Shown here: in pieces, positions 17,924 through 25,498 of the stretch
Position numbering within the stretch: the stretch's first letter is position 1
Layout: every line of letters begins with the position of its first letter
Assembly (NCBI GenBank): GCA_001799615.1
Contig: MGTU01000028.1
Coordinates: forward strand, 91,761-155,760
Source of the DNA: Elusimicrobia bacterium GWA2_61_42
GTDB taxonomy: Bacteria > Elusimicrobiota > Elusimicrobia > Elusimicrobiales > UBA9959
Reading direction: 5' to 3'
Length of the DNA: 64,000 nt
Program-made: the position numbers and the translations under genes
The notes under the pieces: model-generated
Database searches by the model: none
Told to the model about the DNA's origin: nothing
What the model saw: only the letters and a program-made list of their open reading frames with translations

Positions 17924-18501
17924 TTTATTTTCCTTGTAGTGTCCGGCAGCGCCCGGGCCAGGGCCAGCAGGCTTTTATAGCCTTTCCTCGCCGCGGCGGC
18001 GCCGGCAGAGCGCCACTGGCCGGTAAGCACCAGGCGCCCCTTTATCCCGGCGCGCCGCGCCAGGGCCAGATCGCTTTTTTTATCCCCGGCCATGAAAGAA
18101 CGCGGCAGGTCGGCCGGGAAGTCCTTTACGGCTTCCCTTATAAGTCCCGGTTCGGGTTTCCGGCAGCCGCATTTCTCTTCGGGCCCGTGGGGGCAGAAAT
18201 AGACGGCGTCCACCGCGGCCCCTTCAAGGCGGAGATCGCGCAGCAGCTTGCGGTTGATGGCCAGCGCCCGGGCCAGGGTCATGTAGCCGCGCGCCACGCC
18301 GGACTGGTTGGTAAGCACCACTACGCGGTATCCCTTGCGCGCCATAAGCCGCAGGGCGGCCGCGGCCCCGGCGTACAGTTTCAGCTGCGCGGGGCGCGTG
18401 ATATAGGTGCCGGCCTTGTCCCGGTTAAGCGTGCCGTCCCGGTCGAGGAAAGCGGTGGGGGCGGCGGGGCCGGGTTTAACTTTGGCGGGCCAGGCGCGCA
18501 T
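17920..18501 (-). CDS. gmhB: D-glycero-beta-D-manno-heptose-1,7-bisphosphate 7-phosphatase
   Basis: A 193-residue HAD phosphatase. It has the nucleophile motif FLDRDGTLNRD, VVVLTNQSGVARG, the zinc loop CPHGPEEKCGCRKPEPG and GDKKSDLALARRAG, as in GmhB. It removes the 7-phosphate after RfaE1 phosphorylates the 1 position. It overlaps the lpxK stop by one base (TGATG) and the ICMT-like gene by 4 nt. Confidence 0.93.
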   Translation of the reverse strand: MRAWPAKVKPGPAAPTAFLDRDGTLNRDKAGTYITRPAQLKLYAGAAAALRLMARKGYRVVVLTNQSGVARGYMTLARALAINRKLLRDLRLEGAAVDAVYFCPHGPEEKCGCRKPEPGLIREAVKDFPADLPRSFMAGDKKSDLALARRAGIKGRLVLTGQWRSAGAAAARKGYKSLLALARALPDTTRKIK

Positions 18502-19619
18502 CAGGCGCCGCCTTTGCCGGGCTTGCCGGCTTCGGTCAGCACGGCGGAGAGTCTCTTCCAGCCGTCGCAGAGAAAGACTATCTTGACGGACAGGATGAGC
18601 ACGCCGCCTTTGAGGATGTCCTGCCAGCCCTCAGGAAAACGGGCGAAGTCCTTGTAAGTAGTTATCAGCGGCAGGCCCCCGCGGGCCTGCTGGGCCGCGG
18701 CCAGTTCGGCCGGGGTAAAAGCGTGGTGGTCGGGATAGCGCCAGATCTGCTTCAGGTCTATCTTCATTTTCTTCAGCGCACCTTCGAAAGAGTCGGGGTC
18801 GCCTATCGCCGACAGCGCCACGGCCGGCCGGCCCTTGAGGACGTTGAGGTCCACGGGGTGGGCGGTGGACGGGTCCAGGAAGAACTCGGGGGTATGCATG
18901 CTCTCTATTATTTCCGCCGCCGGGTTCAGCTCTTTTATCTTCGCGCCGAGCTTGTCGATGGCCTCCTGCTGGGCCTGTTCGCAGTGGGAAATTATTACCG
19001 CGCGCGCCCTGGCCAGCCCCGCGGCCGGCTCGCGCAGGTCGCCGTACGGCAGCACGCGGTCGGCGTAGAACGGGGCGGTGGCGTTCACCAGGACGATGTC
19101 GGCGTCGCGCTCCAGGGCGAAATGCTGGAAGCCGTCGTCCATAAGCAGGATGTCCGCCCCGAGTTCCTTGACGGCGATGGAGCCGGAGGCGCAGCGGTCG
19201 GCGGAAACCAGCACGGGCACGCCTTCCTTCTCCAGCATCCGGTAAAGCATCAGGGCCTCGTCTCCGACGTCCTCCAGCCTGAAGACGCGGCCGCGGGCCA
19301 GTACCACCACCTTGAGAGCCGAAGACTTCCTCTTATAGCCCCGCAGCAGTATGGCCGGCCGCCGCCCGGTCCTGGCCAGCTCCTGCGCCGCGGCCACCAC
19401 GGTGGAGGTCTTGCCGGTGCCGCCAGAAGAGATGTTGCCGAAGCAGATGACCGGGACGCCCAGGCGGCGGGAGCGCAGGAGGCCGGCCGCGTAAAGGCCT
19501 TTGCGCGCGGCGATAGCGGCTGAGTAGACCAGGGAAAGGGCGGCCAGCAGGGCGCGGCCGGAAAAATTCTCCTTCAGCCTGTCGCGGAGCTTTTCGGGTG
19601 AAAAAGGCGCGTCGTTCAC
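18501..19619 (-). CDS. lpxK: Tetraacyldisaccharide 4'-kinase LpxK
   Basis: A 372-residue inner-membrane kinase that adds the 4'-phosphate of lipid A. Seen are the membrane-associated N terminus, the P-loop-like FGNISSGGTGKTSTV, RGYKRKS, GDEALML, LLMDDGFQHFAL and the C-terminal YPDHHAFTPAEL and LITTYKDFARFP segments, all LpxK signatures. Overlaps the GT9 gene by 4 nt. Confidence 0.96.
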   Translation of the reverse strand: MNDAPFSPEKLRDRLKENFSGRALLAALSLVYSAAIAARKGLYAAGLLRSRRLGVPVICFGNISSGGTGKTSTVVAAAQELARTGRRPAILLRGYKRKSSALKVVVLARGRVFRLEDVGDEALMLYRMLEKEGVPVLVSADRCASGSIAVKELGADILLMDDGFQHFALERDADIVLVNATAPFYADRVLPYGDLREPAAGLARARAVIISHCEQAQQEAIDKLGAKIKELNPAAEIIESMHTPEFFLDPSTAHPVDLNVLKGRPAVALSAIGDPDSFEGALKKMKIDLKQIWRYPDHHAFTPAELAAAQQARGGLPLITTYKDFARFPEGWQDILKGGVLILSVKIVFLCDGWKRLSAVLTEAGKPGKGGA

Positions 19620-20566
19620 GCGGGCCTCCTTAACGAGCCGGCGTGCGCGCTGAGGCGCGCCCAGACCGTTTCAAAGGGGAGGGAGGCCAGGTCGCCCTGC
19701 GCCCAGGCGTGTTCGGGACCGGGCGGGCTCCAGCTGGCGGGGGAATTCTGCGGGGCGTAAACCGTGAACGTCGGCGTATTCTGGCTTACCGCCATGTGCA
19801 TGGGCGCCGAGCTGGTCCCCACGTGCAGCGAGGCGCGTTTGAGCAGCGCGGCCAGGTCGAGCAGGTCGAAAGCGGGGCAGAGCAGGTGCTTTTCGGAGGC
19901 GGCCGCCATGGCGGCTTTGACGTAGTCGAGCTCCCCGGGGCCCCAGAGGAAGACGACCCGGGCGCCGAACCCGGCGGCCAGGCCGTCGGCCAGGCGCGCG
20001 AAATTTTCGGGGGCCCAGCGCCGGTGCTCGCGCGGGCTGGTGATGTCGAGGGTTACGGTAAAAGTTCCGGGGGCGATGCCGGCCTGGTCGAGGAAGGCCT
20101 GCGCCCTGGCCGCGTTCTCGGGGGCGAACGAAAGCTCGGTGGCGGGGCCGTCGGCAGGGACGCCCAGCGGCTCCAGCAGCTGCAGGCGGTCGTAGACGGT
20201 ATAACGCGGCCCTTCCTTTTTTACGGGCATGAGGTTGTAGAACAGGCGGCCGCCGGTATAGCGGAAGGCCAGGCGCTTTTTCGCGCCGGAGAACAGGGAG
20301 TAGAAGCCGGAAGAGGTGGACCGCATGAAGTCGAGGGAGATGTCTATGCCCGCCTTGCGTATGGCCCGCAGCGGGCCGTCCTCGCGGTAAAAGATCCCGG
20401 CGAGGCGCGGGTTGTGCTGGAGGATCCCGCGCGAAGGGCGCCGGGTGAGGAAATACAGCCTGGCCTCCGGCATGCCTTTTTTCAGCGCCCGCAGCAGGGG
20501 GGTGGTAAGCAGCACGTCCCCGATGCCTTTGAACACTATTATAAGTATGCCGGGCCCCATGGTCAC
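19616..20566 (-). CDS. Glycosyltransferase family 9 (heptosyltransferase-like)
   Basis: A 316-residue GT9 enzyme with an N-terminal ILIIVFKGIGDVLLTTPLLR and a C-terminal donor-site region VGTSSAPMHMAVSQNTPTF. GT9 enzymes transfer ADP-heptose or related sugars to the LPS inner core in the cytoplasm. The acceptor cannot be told from sequence. It overlaps lpxK and the DUF4254 C-terminal gene by 4 nt each. GT9 next to DUF4254 is an arrangement I also know from Bacteroidetes. Confidence 0.88.
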   Translation of the reverse strand: MTMGPGILIIVFKGIGDVLLTTPLLRALKKGMPEARLYFLTRRPSRGILQHNPRLAGIFYREDGPLRAIRKAGIDISLDFMRSTSSGFYSLFSGAKKRLAFRYTGGRLFYNLMPVKKEGPRYTVYDRLQLLEPLGVPADGPATELSFAPENAARAQAFLDQAGIAPGTFTVTLDITSPREHRRWAPENFARLADGLAAGFGARVVFLWGPGELDYVKAAMAAASEKHLLCPAFDLLDLAALLKRASLHVGTSSAPMHMAVSQNTPTFTVYAPQNSPASWSPPGPEHAWAQGDLASLPFETVWARLSAHAGSLRRPA

Positions 20567-20844
20567 TTGGCGGGCAGGGCGCCGGAGCGGTAGCGCGGGT
20601 CGTTGTACATTTTAAATTGGCGGTAGATCTTGAGGCGCACGCGGCCGGCCGCCACGTCCGAGACGAGCTTCGTCAGCTCCTCCTCGAGGTCGGCAAGCTG
20701 TGTTTCCATCACGGCGACCTTGCCGCGGGAGGCCTCCTTGTGCGCCTCGTCGGCGTCGGCGCGGGCCACCTGCTGGCGCATGTGAAAGATCTTCAGCTGT
20801 ATAATGCTTATCTTATCTGCCAGGCTGCCTATTGTCTCAGCCAT
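20563..20844 (-). CDS. DUF4254 protein, C-terminal half
   Basis: A 93-residue helical protein. Its [34 protein letters not shown] and [10 protein letters not shown] segments match the second half of DUF4254 proteins, which are normally single chains of about 190-200 residues. Its start overlaps the end of the N-terminal-half gene by 8 nt in another frame, so translation is probably coupled. It may form a heteromer with that protein. Function of the family is unknown. Confidence 0.75.
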   Translation of the reverse strand: MAETIGSLADKISIIQLKIFHMRQQVARADADEAHKEASRGKVAVMETQLADLEEELTKLVSDVAAGRVRLKIYRQFKMYNDPRYRSGALPAK

Positions 20845-21040
20845 TTTTTATGGTCTCCAGCACTTTTTCGTCAATGCGCTCGATCAGGTCGTTGCGCTTC
20901 TGGTTGAGCTTGTCTATGTTCTTCTTCGCGGCGGCGATGGCCGGCACGTCCCCGACCCGGGCCTTATCTTCCTCATGCCAGAGCTCGGTGTTGGTCATGG
21001 CCAGCTCGCTCACAAGTTTGCCTATTCCGATGTCATCCAT
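20837..21040 (-). CDS. DUF4254 protein, N-terminal half
   Basis: A 67-residue protein. [16 protein letters not shown] and [20 protein letters not shown] match the first half of DUF4254 proteins (the pattern W..ED..R then ID..NQ.R.D..E.ID). It has a good GAGG Shine-Dalgarno site before the ATG and an extended -10 about 20 nt upstream, so it heads the run down to DUF3108. The family half on its own is unusual; see the gene at 20563-20844. Confidence 0.75.
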   Translation of the reverse strand: MDDIGIGKLVSELAMTNTELWHEEDKARVGDVPAIAAAKKNIDKLNQKRNDLIERIDEKVLETIKNG

Positions 21041-21060
21041 TTTTTTACCTCGCGCAGCTT

Positions 21061-21069
21061 ATTATAGCA
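21061..21069 (-). promoter_or_regulatory. Extended -10 promoter of the DUF4254-GT9-lpxK run
   Basis: The minus strand reads TGCTATAAT, a TGn-extended consensus -10, 20 nt upstream of the ATG at 21040, leaving a short leader with a GAGG ribosome site. No clear -35 box. Confidence 0.55.
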
Positions 21070-21095
21070 AAGAGCTTAGGTCCCGCCGCCCGGCC

Positions 21096-21905
21096 TTACA
21101 GCCTCGAGGCGCCGCGGGAAAGGTGCAGGGCCAGGTCCCAGTTATTGTCGCCGCCCCGTACGAACAGGCGGTCGATGGTGGAATTCTTGCGGTCCCAGGG
21201 CCAGGGCGTCTTGCCCTGCCTGAAGCTGAAGTCGAAAAGGTAGCCGGCTTCAAGCGCTTTCTCCCTGATGGCCGGGGCGTAGGCTCCGTCGCCGTAGGGA
21301 TAGGCGAAGGCGCACATCTCCCTGCCGAAGGCGGCTTCGAGCTGGCGCTTGGACTCGGCCATCTCCCAGGCCGCGTCGTCCAGGTTCAGCGCGGAAAGGT
21401 GGGGATGGTTCATCGTGTGCGAGCCGTATTCTATCACGCCGCTCTCCTGCATTTCTTTCAGCTGAGCCAGGGTCGCCATATTGACCCAGGGCTCGGAGGC
21501 GGGGTTATGCCAGAGGTTGGCTTTGCCGATGGTATTGAAGACCACGAAGACGTTGGCCTTGGCGCCAAGCTCGCGGAGGATGGGCCAGGCGTGCAGGTAG
21601 TTGTTCTCGTACCCGTCGTCAAAAGTGATCAGGACGGCCTTCTCCGGCAGCCTGGCGCCCGAGTCGAAGGCTTTCTTCAGGTCGGAGAACAGCAGCGTGG
21701 TATAGCCGTGGTCCAGCAGGTACTTTACCTGGGAGCGGAATTTCGCGGGGCTGACCCAGAGGTCTTTCAGCTTTGAGCCGGCCGGCGGGCGGCCGATCTT
21801 GTGATAACAGAGCACGCGCAGGCCGGGGGCCGCGGACCGCCACCAGGCCCAGCGGGCGCTCAGAGCCAGCGCTATCAGGATAAAAGCCGATATTAAGACT
21901 GCCAT
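21096..21905 (-). CDS. Polysaccharide deacetylase (CE4) with membrane anchor
   Basis: A 269-residue protein: an N-terminal signal anchor (residues 3-20), then a NodB-like domain with VLCYHKIG, the metal/catalytic TFDDGYENN, SHTMNHPHLS (His-x3-His metal ligands) and FAYPYGDGA. CE4 enzymes remove N-acetyl groups from polysaccharides in the periplasm or at the surface. It follows the tandem GT9 gene after 7 nt, so it probably acts on the glycan built by this locus. Confidence 0.9.
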   Translation of the reverse strand: MAVLISAFILIALALSARWAWWRSAAPGLRVLCYHKIGRPPAGSKLKDLWVSPAKFRSQVKYLLDHGYTTLLFSDLKKAFDSGARLPEKAVLITFDDGYENNYLHAWPILRELGAKANVFVVFNTIGKANLWHNPASEPWVNMATLAQLKEMQESGVIEYGSHTMNHPHLSALNLDDAAWEMAESKRQLEAAFGREMCAFAYPYGDGAYAPAIREKALEAGYLFDFSFRQGKTPWPWDRKNSTIDRLFVRGGDNNWDLALHLSRGASRL

Positions 21906-21912
21906 AGAACTC

Positions 21913-23415
21913 CTATTTTTTTAATTTTTCTTCGGCGGCGCCAAAAACCTCTCCGACGGTCAGCAGGCGCATGCACAGGAAATGCCCCCGCGGGCAGGTT
22001 TTGGAGCCGTGCAGGGCGCAGGGGCGGCAGGCCAGCGGCGTTTCCACTACCCGGTTGCCGTCGCCGTAGGGAAAAAAGCCCAGTTCGCGGGTGGTGGGTC
22101 CGAACACGCCCACCGCCGGGACGCCCAGCGCCGCGGCTATGTGCATGGGCCCCGAATCGTTGGAAACGAAAACCTCAAGGGGGCGGATGGCTTCCATCAG
22201 TTCCGGCATGCTGGTCTTGCCGGTGAGGTTCAGGCAGTGCTCCGGCCCGGCCAGGCGTTCTATCTCCGCGTTCCACTCTTTTTCGCCCGGGCCGCCCACC
22301 AGCAGCACTCTGCCCTTGCTGCGCCGGGCGAGCAGGCGTACCAGGCGCGCCCAGTTGGCGGCAGGCCAGCGCTTGGTGGGCCAGGCCGAGCCGGCGTTGA
22401 TGCCGGCCCTGATGCCGTCCGACGGCTTGAACGGCGCTTCGGCCGCTCCGGCGTTCAGGCCGGGGAAAGGGGTCTTGAGGTTTTCGGCCAGCGGGGACAG
22501 CAGGGCCAGGTTGCGCTCCACGTCGTGCAGCAGCCAGGAAAAAGGGACCTTGTGCGTAAGGAATAAACTGCCGGCGCTGGAGGAGAAACCTACCCGCACC
22601 GGGATGCCGGCGCGCCAGGCCAGCAGCGCGCTCCTGAACGAGCGGTGCGGTATGATGGCGGCGTCGAAATTACCCGCTCTCAATTCCAGCGCGAGCCGGC
22701 TGAACTCGGCCAGGCCGGAGGACGCGGTCTTCTTCCTGTCCTCTATTATCCCGGCCGCCAGCCCGGAAGCCGCAAAGATGCCGGCGGTTTCGGGCCTGGT
22801 GACCACGGTGACGGAAGAGCCGGGCAGCGCTTCTTTAAGTTTCTTAAGGAGGGGGAGGGTCAGGACGCAGTCGCCCAGGAAGGCCGTCTGCAGCAGGCAG
22901 AGTTTCAGCGGGCCGGGCTTGAAGGCCGGCCTTGCACCGCCGGAGGTCCAGTCTCCGAGTTCCGGGCCGCAGTGCACGGCCGGCACGCCCAGGGCGGCGA
23001 GCGGCTCCAGGTACCGGTCCAGGGTATGCTTCTCCAGCGCCGGGCTGGGAATGCGGAAATCCACGAAAAGCCGCCGGGCCAGCGACGCCTTGCGGTAGCG
23101 CAGTTTCAGCGGGACGCGGGCCAGCAGGGTGAGCAGGCGGCTGCGCGGGGTGTCATGCAGGTCGAGAACGGCGTCGTAGCGCGCGGCGTTAATGGCGCGC
23201 AGGGCGGGGATGAAACCGGTGAAGGGGACGGCCGCGTCGATAAAAGCGCTCTTGGAAACGGCGCCCAGGAACTGCGGTTTTACCAGTATTTCCAGGCGCG
23301 CTGCCGGCCACCTGGCGCGCAGGTTTCGGAAAACGGGCGCCGTCAGGATGATATCCCCCAGGGAGGACATCCTGATGACGAGTATTTTCGGATCCGCCTT
23401 TGTTATTTCCACCAT
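21913..23415 (-). CDS. Tandem GT9 protein: partial GT9 N-domain plus full heptosyltransferase
   Basis: A 500-residue protein. Residues about 10-165 begin like a GT9 enzyme (KILVIRMSSLGDIILTAP, YDAVLDLHDTPRSRLLT) but the C-terminal donor domain is missing. At about residue 168 a second, complete GT9 begins (LKLCLLQTAFLGDCVLTLP). It has GSAWPTKRWP, VFVSNDSGPMHIAAALGVP and the WaaF-like Cys-rich tail CRPCALHGSKTCPRGHFLCM. GT9 enzymes of this type add heptose to the LPS core. The extra N-domain could be an acceptor-binding relic. A -10 box lies 9 nt upstream of the ATG. Confidence 0.88.
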   Translation of the reverse strand: MVEITKADPKILVIRMSSLGDIILTAPVFRNLRARWPAARLEILVKPQFLGAVSKSAFIDAAVPFTGFIPALRAINAARYDAVLDLHDTPRSRLLTLLARVPLKLRYRKASLARRLFVDFRIPSPALEKHTLDRYLEPLAALGVPAVHCGPELGDWTSGGARPAFKPGPLKLCLLQTAFLGDCVLTLPLLKKLKEALPGSSVTVVTRPETAGIFAASGLAAGIIEDRKKTASSGLAEFSRLALELRAGNFDAAIIPHRSFRSALLAWRAGIPVRVGFSSSAGSLFLTHKVPFSWLLHDVERNLALLSPLAENLKTPFPGLNAGAAEAPFKPSDGIRAGINAGSAWPTKRWPAANWARLVRLLARRSKGRVLLVGGPGEKEWNAEIERLAGPEHCLNLTGKTSMPELMEAIRPLEVFVSNDSGPMHIAAALGVPAVGVFGPTTRELGFFPYGDGNRVVETPLACRPCALHGSKTCPRGHFLCMRLLTVGEVFGAAEEKLKK

Positions 23416-23424
23416 GGATAAAAA

Positions 23425-23433
23425 ATTATATCA
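23425..23433 (-). promoter_or_regulatory. Extended -10 promoter of the tandem GT9 gene
   Basis: The minus strand reads TGATATAAT, a TGn-extended consensus -10, ending 9 nt before the ATG at 23415. The implied transcript is almost leaderless. Confidence 0.55.
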
Positions 23434-23474
23434 TTTATCAAATTATCTTCCGATAAGCTCCAAAGGAACTTTCA

Positions 23475-24893
23475 ATGCCCGAACCGCAAGAAAAACTTTC
23501 GCTGAAAGAAACGCTGAAACTGCTCTTCGGGGCCTCCAAAGGGTTCTGGCTGGTGAACGTAGTGAATTTCGGCGACGGCATAGCCTACTTCGGCATCCTT
23601 AACCTGATGACGCTTTTCCTGGGCCTGAAGGGCCTGGGCATGCCCGACGACCTGACCAGCTGGAGCGTGTCGCTGTTCACCGGGCTGGTAACCTTGTTCA
23701 TGTTCGGCGGCGGTTTCATCTCCGACCGCATCGGGGTCAGGCGCGCCCTCACCCTCTGCCTGGTCATGCTGCTGGGCGGCCGCCTCCTGCTGGTGTTCGC
23801 CCCGGGGCTGTCCTCGGCGCCGCTGGCCTCCTTCGGGCTGTTCGGGACCGATATCCTCCTGTCTCCTTCTTTCCTGCTGTGCTGGGGCGGCCTGCTGCTG
23901 ATGGCTTTCGGCGAGGGCGTGATCCAGCCCGCGCTTTACGCCGGCGTCAAGGAATATACCGACGCGCGCACCGCCACCATGAGCTACAGCATCCTTTACG
24001 CGATCATGAACCTGGGCATAGTGATGGAGAGTTTCGTTTCTCCCTATATCAGGACCGACGCGCCGTTCATCAAGGCGGGGGGGCGCGAGATCATGGGGCT
24101 GGGCCTGGGCATCTCCGGGGTTTTCTGGCTGTGCATAGCGGTGACGGCGGCGATGCTGCTGGTGCACCTGGGCTTTTTTACCGCCAAAGTGGAAGCGCGC
24201 GACCGCGTGGCGGGCGACGCGCCGGCGGAACAGGCCGAAAAATACAAGACTTTCTCCCAGAAGCTCAAGGAGCTGCCGTTCCTGGACGCGCGCTTCATGT
24301 TCTTTATTTTCGCGCTGCTGCCGGTGCGTACCCTCTTCGCCCACCAGTGGCTTACCATGCCCGACTATATCATGCGCTGTTTTCCGCCGGAAGTGGGCTC
24401 CAAATACGAATGGATCACGGCCCTCAACCCCATCATCATCGTGATCTTCGTGCCGCTGATAGCCGCGTTCACCAGCCGCGTGAACGTCGTCACCATGATG
24501 ATCATCGGCACCGCTATTTCCGCCGTAACCACGTTCCTGCTGGTGCCCGGGCCGGACCTGACCGCGCTGCTCGCTTACGTGATCCTGTTCTCGTTCGGCG
24601 AGGCGGTCTGGTCGTCGAGGTTCCTGGAATACGTGGCCGACATCGCCCCGGCCGGCCGTGTGGGCGCCTACATGGGGCTGGCGGGCATTCCCTGGTTCCT
24701 GGCCAAGTTCACCACCGGGCTTTACTCCGGCAAGGTCCTGTCCTACTTCGTGCCGGCCGCCGGCCCGCGGGACAGCTCCAGCATGTGGTTCATTTACGCG
24801 CTGATCGCCTGCGTTACGCCCCTGACGCTTATCCTGGCCCGGCGCTGGCTGACCGCGCCGCTGGCGGCCGGCGTCCCGGCAACAAAAAATTAA
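23475..24893 (+). CDS. POT-family (MFS) proton-dependent peptide transporter
   Basis: A 472-residue membrane protein with about 12-14 helices. The N terminus has FGDGIAYFGILNLMTLFL, with FGGGFISDRIGVRRAL as the MFS loop 2-3 motif. GEGVIQPALYAGVKEYTDAR resembles the POT signature region, and helices continue to the C terminus. POT transporters import di- and tripeptides with protons, but the ExxER motif of helix 1 is not evident, so another substrate is possible. A Shine-Dalgarno site AAAGGAA precedes the ATG. It diverges from the tandem GT9 gene. Confidence 0.8.
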   Translation: MPEPQEKLSLKETLKLLFGASKGFWLVNVVNFGDGIAYFGILNLMTLFLGLKGLGMPDDLTSWSVSLFTGLVTLFMFGGGFISDRIGVRRALTLCLVMLLGGRLLLVFAPGLSSAPLASFGLFGTDILLSPSFLLCWGGLLLMAFGEGVIQPALYAGVKEYTDARTATMSYSILYAIMNLGIVMESFVSPYIRTDAPFIKAGGREIMGLGLGISGVFWLCIAVTAAMLLVHLGFFTAKVEARDRVAGDAPAEQAEKYKTFSQKLKELPFLDARFMFFIFALLPVRTLFAHQWLTMPDYIMRCFPPEVGSKYEWITALNPIIIVIFVPLIAAFTSRVNVVTMMIIGTAISAVTTFLLVPGPDLTALLAYVILFSFGEAVWSSRFLEYVADIAPAGRVGAYMGLAGIPWFLAKFTTGLYSGKVLSYFVPAAGPRDSSSMWFIYALIACVTPLTLILARRWLTAPLAAGVPATKN

Positions 24894-24920
24894 CTTAAAC
24901 GACATCGGCCCCTAATGGTT

Positions 24921-24926
24921 TATAAT
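24921..24926 (+). promoter_or_regulatory. Possible -10 box for the secreted-protein genes
   Basis: TATAAT 13 nt upstream of the ATG at 24940, giving a leader of only about 6 nt and no Shine-Dalgarno site. A weak TTAAAC at 24895-24900 could be a -35 box but the 20-nt spacer is long. Confidence 0.4.
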
Positions 24927-24939
24927 CTATCTATATAGT

Positions 24940-25473
24940 ATGCGGATAAAACTGGTCTGGATAGGCTTATTCTCGTTCCTGGCGGCGGGGGGGCTGTATA
25001 ATTACACCTCCGCGCTGATCAGTTCCCGCATGTACCGGATACTCATCAGCGAACAGACCTCCGTCGGTAATTCCGCGCCCAAGACGGGCGGGGGGTACTC
25101 CCTTTTCGGCAGTACCGGCCAGCTGGGCTACGGCGCCATTTCCGGCGGCAGGTACACGGTCAACTGGGGCATAGTGAATTCCTGGCGGCCGGCCCAGGCC
25201 AACGTCTCCACCGCCCACGTCTATCCCAACCCGTGCACCCGGCGCGAGGCCTGCAACGGCGTCACTTTTACGCGCCTTACCCTGCGCGCCGCCATAAACA
25301 TCTATACGATCTCGGGCGAGAAAGTGCGCGTCATAGAAAAGAACAGCAATATCGACAGCATAGGCTGGGACCTGCGCAACGACTCCGGCTCGATGGTGGC
25401 CAGCGGCCTTTACCTGTACGTGGTAAAAGGCGAAGGCTCGACGAAAAAAGGCAAGCTGGTGATAGCGAGGTGA
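24940..25473 (+). CDS. Secreted protein with T9SS/FlgD-like C-terminal domain
   Basis: A 177-residue protein. It has an N-terminal signal or anchor helix (residues 1-22) and a middle part rich in Gly, Ser and Tyr (GGGYSLFGSTGQLGYGAISG). The last about 85 residues are a sorting-type beta-sandwich: VYPNPC, INIYTISGEKVRVIE, GWDLRNDSGSMVASGLYLYV and a final KKGKLVIAR. That C-terminal layout is shared by T9SS type A sorting domains and FlgD Ig-like folds. It likely marks an exported or surface protein. It is followed by the large surface protein after 25 nt. Confidence 0.7.
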   Translation: MRIKLVWIGLFSFLAAGGLYNYTSALISSRMYRILISEQTSVGNSAPKTGGGYSLFGSTGQLGYGAISGGRYTVNWGIVNSWRPAQANVSTAHVYPNPCTRREACNGVTFTRLTLRAAINIYTISGEKVRVIEKNSNIDSIGWDLRNDSGSMVASGLYLYVVKGEGSTKKGKLVIAR

Positions 25474-25498
25474 CCGGCGCGGTTCACGGGTTATACAT

